From: Candidatus Sulfotelmatobacter sp. | Lineage (GTDB): Bacteria > Acidobacteriota > Terriglobia > Terriglobales > Acidobacteriaceae | Assembly (NCBI GenBank): GCA_030044775.1 | Contig: JASICF010000163.1 | Location: forward strand, 1 to 11,349 | DNA length: 11,349 bases | Direction: 5' to 3' | Shown: positions 6,449 through 11,349 of the stretch, one piece after another | Numbering within the stretch: position 1 is the stretch's first letter | How the letters are laid out: the number at the start of each line of letters is the position of its first letter | Translations under genes and position numbers: made by a program | The notes under the pieces: generated by a model | Seen by the model: the letters and a program-made list of their open reading frames with translations, nothing else | Database searches by the model: none | Told to the model about the DNA's origin: nothing

Positions 6449-7144
6449 CTAGCTCTTTCTTACCGTTCTCTTCTCGATCCTCTTCTCGTACAGCGCTCCC
6501 TGGAAAATCCTTTTCACATAAACCGATGGCGTATGAATCGCGTCTCCGTCCAACTCGCCGGCATCAACCAGATGTTCAACCTCTGCAATGGTCACCTTCG
6601 CCGCCGTGGCCATCATCGGGTTGAAATTGCGCGCCGTCTTGCGATAAATCAAATTTCCCATGCGGTCGCCTTTCCAGGCCTTCACAAACGCGAAATCGGC
6701 CCTCAGCGCGCGCTCCATCACGTACATGCGGCCATCGAACTCCCGGGTCTCTTTGCCTTCAGCAACAATCGTGCCCACACCCGTTGGAGTGAAAAAAGCT
6801 GGAATACCCGCGCCCCCCGCGCGGATGCGCTCCGAGAAAGTTCCCTGTGGCACCAGATCGAGCTGCACCTGTCCCGACAGCACCATCGATTCGAGCAGCT
6901 TGTTTTCACCCACGTAGGTCCCAATGTGCCGCCGGATCTGCCCGGCGGCCAGCAAGAGGCCAATGCCTAACCCGTCAACTCCGGCATTGTTGCTGATGGT
7001 GGTCAGATGCTTCGATCCTTTCCGCACCAGCGCGCGAATCAGGTTTTCGGGATTTCCACAGAGGCCGAAGCCGCCGAACATGATCGACGATCCGTCGACC
7101 ACGTCGTGAATGGCTTCATCAGCGTTGGCAACGACTTTGTTCAT
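6449..7144 (-). CDS. scoA: 3-oxoacid CoA-transferase, alpha subunit (ScoA)
   Basis: Alpha subunit, 231 residues, close to the usual length for the family, and the partner of the scoB product encoded just downstream. GGFGLCGNPE (24-33) is the family I CoA-transferase signature near the N-terminus. SNNAG (51-55), PQGTFSERIRAGGAGIPAF (99-117) and ARNFNP (171-176) are further conserved blocks. The catalytic glutamate lies on the beta subunit, as expected. The ATG at 7144 fits the usual N-terminus, but there is no good ribosome binding site before it (only GGA). A TAGAAT lies eight bases upstream, so the message could begin almost at the start codon. tyrA ends 49 bases upstream in the same orientation, so read-through from the aromatic cluster is also possible. 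Confidence 0.92.
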   Translation of the reverse strand: MNKVVANADEAIHDVVDGSSIMFGGFGLCGNPENLIRALVRKGSKHLTTISNNAGVDGLGIGLLLAAGQIRRHIGTYVGENKLLESMVLSGQVQLDLVPQGTFSERIRAGGAGIPAFFTPTGVGTIVAEGKETREFDGRMYVMERALRADFAFVKAWKGDRMGNLIYRKTARNFNPMMATAAKVTIAEVEHLVDAGELDGDAIHTPSVYVKRIFQGALYEKRIEKRTVRKS

Positions 7145-7152
7145 CGTGTCCG

Positions 7153-7158
7153 ATTCTA
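7153..7158 (-). promoter_or_regulatory. Candidate -10 box directly upstream of scoA
   Basis: On the minus strand TAGAAT (five of six matches to TATAAT) ends eight bases before the scoA ATG. That would place transcription start at or within a few bases of the ATG, consistent with the missing ribosome binding site. There is no clear -35 box at normal spacing. Confidence 0.22.
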
Positions 7159-7193
7159 AACGAACTGATTCGTTGAAACCCAGTTGCAGCCAG

Positions 7194-8069
7194 TCAGCGT
7201 TTCTCCGGAGTTTTCTTGAGCGCGTGTGCTTTTTCGAACTCCTCGGCCAACGCTCGAGTGCTCAAATTTTCGCGGATGTGCGCCAGGCGCTGCTCGACCT
7301 TAAACAGAGCGTCTTCAAGATTTTTCTTATTGCTGATGGCAATATCCCGCCACATCGAATACGGGCTGGCGGAAATCCGCGTCATCTCGCGCAGCGCCCG
7401 CCCGCCCGCCGGAAGCAGCGGCGCTTCCTCGCCAAACTCCTCGACCAATGCGGCCGCCAGAGCGGTTGATATCATCTGCGGCAGGTGGCTGATCCACGCA
7501 CACAAGCGGTCGTGATCCTCCGCCTGCAGCACGGCGATCCGTGCGCCGATCTGGTCAATCCACCCTGCGAACTCAGCAGACATTCCTGCGTTGATGCTCT
7601 GTGCAATGTTCTGATCCGGCAGCGGTGTCAAGAACCACACCGCATTCTGGAACAAATCGGGATCGGCGTAATCCACGCCGCTGTGCTCTTTCCCCGCCAT
7701 CGGATGTCCGGCAAGAAATCTTCTGCCCGCATCCTTTCCAAACACCTTCATCGCCTGATCCACGACAGAAACCTTTGTGCTGCCCACATCCGTGAGCAAG
7801 GTATTCGCGGGCAATGACGGGCCCAGTCGCCCGATCAGATCGACGATCGCGAGTACCGGAGTAGCCAGGAGAACGACCTGGCTCCCGCGCACCGCATCGC
7901 CCGGTTCAACACATCCTTTATCGATCGCCCCGCATTGTTTCGCCCGCAGCAACGCGGATTCGCGATCGCAACCGACAATCGTCCCGGCAAATTTTTTCTT
8001 ACGGATCGCAAGCGCAAATGAGCCCCCGATCAGGCCGGTGCCGACGATCGTGATTTGCCGAATGGACAA
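7194..8069 (-). CDS. tyrA: Prephenate dehydrogenase (TyrA)
   Basis: A 291-residue NAD(P)-dependent oxidoreductase that converts prephenate to 4-hydroxyphenylpyruvate, the precursor of tyrosine. The Rossmann loop GTGLIGGS is at 10-17, and D35 at the end of strand two suggests a preference for NAD. DVGSTK (94-99), GHPMAGKEHSGV (121-132, containing the conserved histidine), HD (186-187) and SHLPQM (194-199) are family landmarks of the dehydrogenase core. There is no fused chorismate mutase and no C-terminal ACT domain; the separate mutase is encoded two genes upstream. Arogenate as substrate cannot be excluded. The start is a TTG, the only candidate between the upstream in-frame stop and the Rossmann fold. 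No ribosome binding site is visible before it, and the 85-base gap from aroF is filled by AATCGC-type repeats. Confidence 0.92.
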   Translation of the reverse strand: MSIRQITIVGTGLIGGSFALAIRKKKFAGTIVGCDRESALLRAKQCGAIDKGCVEPGDAVRGSQVVLLATPVLAIVDLIGRLGPSLPANTLLTDVGSTKVSVVDQAMKVFGKDAGRRFLAGHPMAGKEHSGVDYADPDLFQNAVWFLTPLPDQNIAQSINAGMSAEFAGWIDQIGARIAVLQAEDHDRLCAWISHLPQMISTALAAALVEEFGEEAPLLPAGGRALREMTRISASPYSMWRDIAISNKKNLEDALFKVEQRLAHIRENLSTRALAEEFEKAHALKKTPEKR

Positions 8070-8154
8070 GCGATTGATTGATCGCGTGATTTTGCGATTG
8101 AGCGATTGTAGAGATCAATAACGTAATCGCCAAATCGCTCGATGACTCAATTGA
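8070..8154 (-). repeat. AATCGC/GCGATTG repeat cluster forming a hairpin between aroF and tyrA
   Basis: GCGATTG occurs at 8070-8076, 8094-8100 and 8102-8108, and the inverted AATCGC at 8125-8130 and 8133-8138. The segments 8094-8107 and 8125-8138 can pair over 14 positions with two central mismatches, leaving a 17-base loop. TGACTCAAT at 8143-8151 is shared (on the opposite strand) with the trpB-trpA gap. The hairpin ends 24 bases before the tyrA start on the transcript and has no U-run after it. Confidence 0.5.
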
Positions 8155-9174
8155 TTATGCAATCTTCCTTCCCACCGCCGGCGCAATCATCCGTAACTCG
8201 TCCATCAGTTTTACGAACTGCTCCGGAAACAACGATTGCGCGCCGTCGGACAACGCCTTATCGGGATCGCAATGTACTTCGATCAGCAGTGCATCTGCGC
8301 CCGCCGCGACCGCCGCCCGCGCCATGGGAGAAACCTTGTCGCGCCGTCCCGTGCCGTGCGAAGGATCGGCGGTCATCGGAAGATGAGAGAGCTTGTGAAT
8401 GATCGGAATTGCCGAAATGTCCATGGTGTTGCGCGTATACGTTTCAAACGTGCGAATGCCGCGCTCGCACAGGATCACTTCGTAATTCCCCCCGGCCATG
8501 ATGTACTCCGCCGAAAGCAGCAACTCTTCAAGGGTCGCGGCGATGCCACGCTTCAACAACACCGGCTTTCGCACCTTGCCCAGTTCGCGCAGCAGGTTAA
8601 AATTCTGCATATTCCGCGCGCCGACCTGAAGAATGTCGACATAAGGAAGCATCATCGGAATCTGTGAAATCTCCATCACTTCGCTGATCACGAGAAGCTT
8701 GAATTTCTCTCCCGCCTCGCGCAGCAGCTTCAGTGCATCCTCGCCATGGCCTTGAAAAGAATATGGAGAGCTTCGCGGCTTGAATGCTCCCCCGCGCAGC
8801 ACTTTCGCTCCCGCCTTCGATACCGCATCTGCCGTCGCAAAGAGCTGCTCGCGTGATTCCACCGAGCAAGGCCCGGCCATCACCACCACTTCGTTTCCTC
8901 CGATGCTGACATCGTTCGCGAGCTTCACAACTGTTCCTTCGGGACGAAATCCTTTGCCCGCGAGTTTGTACGGTGAGCTGATGCGATGCACTTCCTGCAC
9001 CCCGGGCAGCAATTCGAGGTTGCGGATATCGAAATCGATCACCGCTCCCACCGCTCCCAGCACGGTTTGCCGCGCCCCTGTGGAACGGTGAACTTCAAAT
9101 CCCATCTTCACCAGATGATCGATCACCTGTTGAATCTGCTTCTCATCGGCCACATCTTGCATTGCGACAATCAT
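8155..9174 (-). CDS. aroF: 3-deoxy-7-phosphoheptulonate (DAHP) synthase, Thermotoga type with N-terminal regulatory domain
   Basis: Catalyses the first step of aromatic biosynthesis: phosphoenolpyruvate plus erythrose 4-phosphate to DAHP. The 339-residue protein resembles the Thermotoga maritima enzyme along its length. A small ferredoxin/ACT-like domain (about 1-70, ending SSPYKL) is followed by the TIM barrel. In the T. maritima enzyme that domain mediates tyrosine feedback inhibition; the same is inferred here. Barrel landmarks are AGPCSVE (100-106), LRGGAFKPRSSPYSFQG (126-142), VGARNMQNF (184-192), LLKRG (206-210), CERGIRTFE (236-244) and DPSHGTGRRD (270-279). The metal ligands appear intact: C103, H273, E299 and D310. 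The ATG at 9174 gives the expected N-terminus; GAGA eight bases before it is a weak ribosome binding site. The 87-base gap to the chorismate mutase gene holds only a short GAACC/GGTTC inverted repeat (9239-9252). Confidence 0.95.
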   Translation of the reverse strand: MIVAMQDVADEKQIQQVIDHLVKMGFEVHRSTGARQTVLGAVGAVIDFDIRNLELLPGVQEVHRISSPYKLAGKGFRPEGTVVKLANDVSIGGNEVVVMAGPCSVESREQLFATADAVSKAGAKVLRGGAFKPRSSPYSFQGHGEDALKLLREAGEKFKLLVISEVMEISQIPMMLPYVDILQVGARNMQNFNLLRELGKVRKPVLLKRGIAATLEELLLSAEYIMAGGNYEVILCERGIRTFETYTRNTMDISAIPIIHKLSHLPMTADPSHGTGRRDKVSPMARAAVAAGADALLIEVHCDPDKALSDGAQSLFPEQFVKLMDELRMIAPAVGRKIA

Positions 9175-9261
9175 AGAAATCTCTCATGTAAACTGCGGCT
9201 ACGAAACTCAATGGCACCCTGCCCGGCATGGCGCAGTTGAACCTTGCGGTTCGCAGGCCAT

Positions 9262-9591
9262 TCAGTCATTTAATTCTGAATCCAACTCGGTTTGTTTCTC
9301 AGTCTCGAGTGCCTCACCGCTCTTCTCGCCAATTCCTTCTTTCTGGATATTGCGCATCACGTCCATGATTCGCTCGAAAATCCGTACCAGATCTTTCCCA
9401 GGCAATGGTCCCTGGTTAAGCTGCTGCACGTTTTCAAACACAATCCGCTCGCGATCCGGTTCGTAGATGGGCAGACTCGTATGCCGCTTCAGTCGCCCGA
9501 TCTCGACCGCTGCCCGCGCCCGCTCGCTCAGCAACTCGACGAGCCGACGGTCAAGCTCATCGATCTTCTTTCGCCAGTCTGCAATGTCCAT
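9262..9591 (-). CDS. aroQ: Chorismate mutase, AroQ class, monofunctional
   Basis: A 109-residue all-helical AroQ-fold enzyme that rearranges chorismate to prephenate, feeding TyrA encoded nearby. Aligned by eye to the E. coli P-protein mutase domain, the active-site set is conserved: R7 (E. coli R11), R24 (R28), K35 (K39), E44 (D48), R47 (R51), E48 (E52) and Q83 (Q88). The core ends near residue 83. A 26-residue charged, Glu/Lys-rich tail (84-109) follows with no known domain. Neither a prephenate dehydratase nor a dehydrogenase domain is fused. The ATG directly abuts the TAA of trpA (TAAATG), with AAGG inside the end of trpA as ribosome binding site, so translation is probably coupled to trpA. 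No prephenate dehydratase for phenylalanine is in the window. Confidence 0.92.
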   Translation of the reverse strand: MDIADWRKKIDELDRRLVELLSERARAAVEIGRLKRHTSLPIYEPDRERIVFENVQQLNQGPLPGKDLVRIFERIMDVMRNIQKEGIGEKSGEALETEKQTELDSELND

Positions 9592-10368
9592 TTACACCTT
9601 CTGAAGCTGACGTGCACAAAGGTTCGTCACAAACTGTGCAACCGCTTCCGCCTCATGTCCGCGGTTGCGCTCAATCGTCTCCACGATCGCGCTGCCAACT
9701 ACCACCGCGTCGGCAAATTCGCCGGTTTCGGCAAACTGTTCCGCCGTGGAAATTCCAAACCCCACCGCGATCGGCAGCTTGGTAACCCGCCGCAATCGTC
9801 GCACCAATTTTCTCGCATCGTCCGCCACCTCCTTCCGCGCTCCGGTAACCCCGGTCCGCGAAACCGCATAAACAAATCCCCGGGAGGCGTCGGCAATGCG
9901 TTTCAGCCGCGCATCAGGGCTGGTAGGCGCGGCCAGAAAAATCGGCGCCAGGTCGTGAGATCTCATCATTTGCAAGTATTCGCCCGCTTCTTCCACCGGC
10001 AAATCTGTGAGCAAGACTCCATCCACGCCCGCATGCCGCGCCACCGTGCAGAATTTTTCCATACCCATCTGCAAAATCGGATTCAGATACGAGAACACAA
10101 TCAATCCCGCCGACTGCGAATGCTGCCGCACTTCGGCAGCAAGAGTCAAAACCTGCGACAGACATGCACCGCCTTTCAGCGCCCTTTCGCTCGCCCGCTG
10201 AATCACCGGACCATCCGCCACCGGATCGCTGAACGGCACGCCCAACTCGATTACGTCCGCGCCCGCTTCAATCGCGGCAAGAATGATCTCGCGCGTCGTC
10301 ACCAGATCGGGATCGCCGCACGTCACATACACCACCAGCGCCGGCTTTTTGTAAAACGTCAGAGGCAT
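9592..10368 (-). CDS. trpA: Tryptophan synthase alpha chain
   Basis: Cleaves indole-3-glycerol phosphate to indole and glyceraldehyde 3-phosphate; indole then passes to TrpB. Counting from the ATG at 10368 gives 258 residues. The catalytic pair is present: E41 in IELGVPFSDP (Salmonella E49) and D52 in PVADGP (D60), with the same spacing as in Salmonella. VVYVTCGDPD (12-21), FSYLNP (92-97), the flexible loop region SRTGVTGAR (170-178), and the phosphate-binding GFGI (203-206) and GSAIV (225-229) follow. A longer frame opens with TTG at 10416, but its 16 extra residues are encoded within the intergenic repeat, so the ATG is preferred. The N-terminus before the first strand is then short, and no ribosome binding site is visible. 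trpB lies 74 bases upstream. Confidence 0.94.
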   Translation of the reverse strand: MPLTFYKKPALVVYVTCGDPDLVTTREIILAAIEAGADVIELGVPFSDPVADGPVIQRASERALKGGACLSQVLTLAAEVRQHSQSAGLIVFSYLNPILQMGMEKFCTVARHAGVDGVLLTDLPVEEAGEYLQMMRSHDLAPIFLAAPTSPDARLKRIADASRGFVYAVSRTGVTGARKEVADDARKLVRRLRRVTKLPIAVGFGISTAEQFAETGEFADAVVVGSAIVETIERNRGHEAEAVAQFVTNLCARQLQKV

Positions 10369-10395
10369 GAGATAGAGTCGCCGAGCAAATGAAGA

Positions 10396-10434
10396 GATTG
10401 AGTCATTAGTTTGCAATCATCGAATGACCCAATC
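10396..10434 (-). repeat. Long hairpin in the trpB-trpA gap
   Basis: The arms 10396-10407 (GATTGAGTCATT) and 10423-10434 (AATGACCCAATC) enclose a 15-base loop. On the plus strand one A-C mismatch remains; on the minus-strand transcript it becomes a G-U pair, so all 12 positions pair in RNA. The sequence shares TGACTCAAT and TTGCAATC-like units with the aroF-tyrA gap. It ends 27 bases before the trpA ATG, and no U-run follows. Confidence 0.55.
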
Positions 10435-10442
10435 CAAGTCGC

Positions 10443-11349
10443 TCAATCGATCTTTAAGTTCTCCCGCAAAATCCCGATATCCTTATCGCCGCGGCCGGAA
10501 ATGTTCACGATCACAACATCCGATTTTTTCATTTTTGGAGCACGTTTCATCACTTCAGCCACCGCGTGCGCCGATTCCAGCGCCGGAATAATTCCTTCCG
10601 TCCGCGCGAGCAGCGTTGTCGCCTCCAGAGCCTCGGCATCCGATGCTGGAACATATTCGGCGCGCCCCGAATCTCGCAAGCTCGCATGCTCCGGACCGAT
10701 CGACGGATAATCGAGTCCCGCCGAAACCGAATGCGTAGTCGCGATCTGTCCCGCACCATCCTGCAACACGTACGAGTAAGTTCCCTGCAGAACTCCCGGA
10801 GATCCGCCACGAAATCGCGCCGCGTGCTCGCCCAACGTGTAGCCGCGTCCGCCAGCCTCGACGCCGATCAGTCGAACTTTCTTATCCTTGATGAACTCGT
10901 AAAAAGCTCCGATCGCATTTGACCCTCCGCCTACGCAGGCAATCACTGCCGCAGGAAGCTTCCCCTCGGCTTTCAAAATCTGCGCCCGCGCCTCGCGCCC
11001 GATCACGCGATGAAAATCCCTCACCATCGTCGGATAAGGGTGCGCCCCCAGTACGCTTCCCAATAAGTAATGTGTCGTACGCACGTTCGTCACCCAATCG
11101 CGCATCGCTTCATTGATCGCATCTTTCAAAGTCTTCGATCCGGAATCAACCCCGCGCACTTCGGCCCCAAGCAATCTCATGCGGAACACATTCAGCTCTT
11201 GCCGTCGCATGTCCTCCGTGCCCATGTACACGACGCATTCAAAACCGAACAACGCACAAACCGTCGCCGTAGCTACGCCGTGCTGTCCCGCGCCAGTCTC
11301 GGCGATCACGCGATGCTTGCCCATACGCTCCACCAGCAGCGCCTGCCCG
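10443..11349 (-). CDS. trpB: Tryptophan synthase beta chain, N-terminus beyond the window
   Basis: Pyridoxal-phosphate enzyme that joins indole and serine to make tryptophan. The window holds the last 301 residues and the frame stays open to the right edge, so the start and about 90 residues lie outside, including the HK segment with the PLP-binding lysine. Visible landmarks, numbered within the window, are AETGAGQHGVATAT (16-29, with E17 matching catalytic E109 of Salmonella), the cofactor phosphate loop GGGSN (140-144), EGIIPALESAHA (251-262) and SGRGDKD (284-290, containing the serine that contacts the PLP ring nitrogen). The sequence fits the standard TrpB1 type rather than TrpB2. It is followed by trpA in the same orientation after a 74-base gap with a hairpin. 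No sign of damage is seen in the visible part. Confidence 0.96.
   Translation of the reverse strand, partial: GQALLVERMGKHRVIAETGAGQHGVATATVCALFGFECVVYMGTEDMRRQELNVFRMRLLGAEVRGVDSGSKTLKDAINEAMRDWVTNVRTTHYLLGSVLGAHPYPTMVRDFHRVIGREARAQILKAEGKLPAAVIACVGGGSNAIGAFYEFIKDKKVRLIGVEAGGRGYTLGEHAARFRGGSPGVLQGTYSYVLQDGAGQIATTHSVSAGLDYPSIGPEHASLRDSGRAEYVPASDAEALEATTLLARTEGIIPALESAHAVAEVMKRAPKMKKSDVVIVNISGRGDKDIGILRENLKID

Noticed and set aside
5662..6452. Plus-strand open frames of 177 and 196 codons opposite scoB
   Set aside because: They are antisense shadows of scoB; rich in Ser/Pro/Thr or His/Arg, with no sensible domains.
9143..9229. 28-codon minus-strand frame overlapping the aroF start (two Phe, two Tyr), considered as a leader peptide
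   Set aside because: There is no ribosome binding site, no run of aromatic codons, and no terminator/antiterminator pair in the 87-base gap.
9239..9252. GAACC-TTGC-GGTTC hairpin, considered as a tRNA T-arm or terminator
   Set aside because: No acceptor, D or anticodon arms are nearby, the T-loop is the wrong size, and no T-run follows.
9292..10392. Long plus-strand open frame of 366 codons opposite trpA and the chorismate mutase
   Set aside because: It lies antisense to two well-recognised genes, has the His/Arg-rich composition typical of a shadow frame, and has no family features.

Overview
The window looks like ordinary chromosomal DNA from a free-living Gram-negative bacterium, most likely a soil member of the Acidobacteriota (Koribacter/Terriglobia type). 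This rests on three things: moderately high GC coding sequence, a Lol-type (outer-membrane lipoprotein) permease with exported proteins, and intergenic repeats whose ends read like GTCATTCTGAGCGA...CGAAGAATCCCT, which I remember as common in acidobacterial genomes. The assignment is from memory and inference, not from a search. No rRNA, tRNA, CRISPR array, transposase, phage gene or attachment site was seen.

Left part (1-5629). A large exported beta-propeller protein (117-2420, +) runs tail to tail into a PAPS-dependent sulfotransferase (2407-3393, -), overlapping it by 14 bases. A 444-base non-coding gap with a candidate promoter follows. Next come a LolC/LolE-family ABC permease (3838-5178, +) without its ATPase in view, a repeat-bearing gap, and a 66-residue membrane protein with three PFR motifs (5429-5629, +).

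Right part (5640-11349). Everything is on the minus strand, read right to left: trpB (cut by the window edge), trpA, chorismate mutase, a Thermotoga-type DAHP synthase (aroF), prephenate dehydrogenase (tyrA), then the two subunits of a 3-oxoacid CoA-transferase (scoA, scoB). The first five form an aromatic amino-acid cluster. It holds the entry step to the shikimate pathway (DAHP synthase), the branch to prephenate (chorismate mutase), the step toward tyrosine (TyrA), and the last step of tryptophan synthesis (TrpAB). The layout recalls the aro-trp-tyrA supraoperon of Bacillus, with different gene content. scoAB may be transcribed with the cluster or from its own weak promoter.

The most unusual material is in the gaps of the minus-strand cluster. 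Two are filled with AATCGC/TGACTCAAT-type repeats that form long hairpins. The scoA-scoB gap holds a structured repeat whose second copy lies at 5226-5275. The two copies differ by a compensatory base-pair change in their closing stem, and in the scoB copy that stem contains the apparent Shine-Dalgarno (SD) sequence of scoB. I found no clear new defence, mobile or biosynthetic system.
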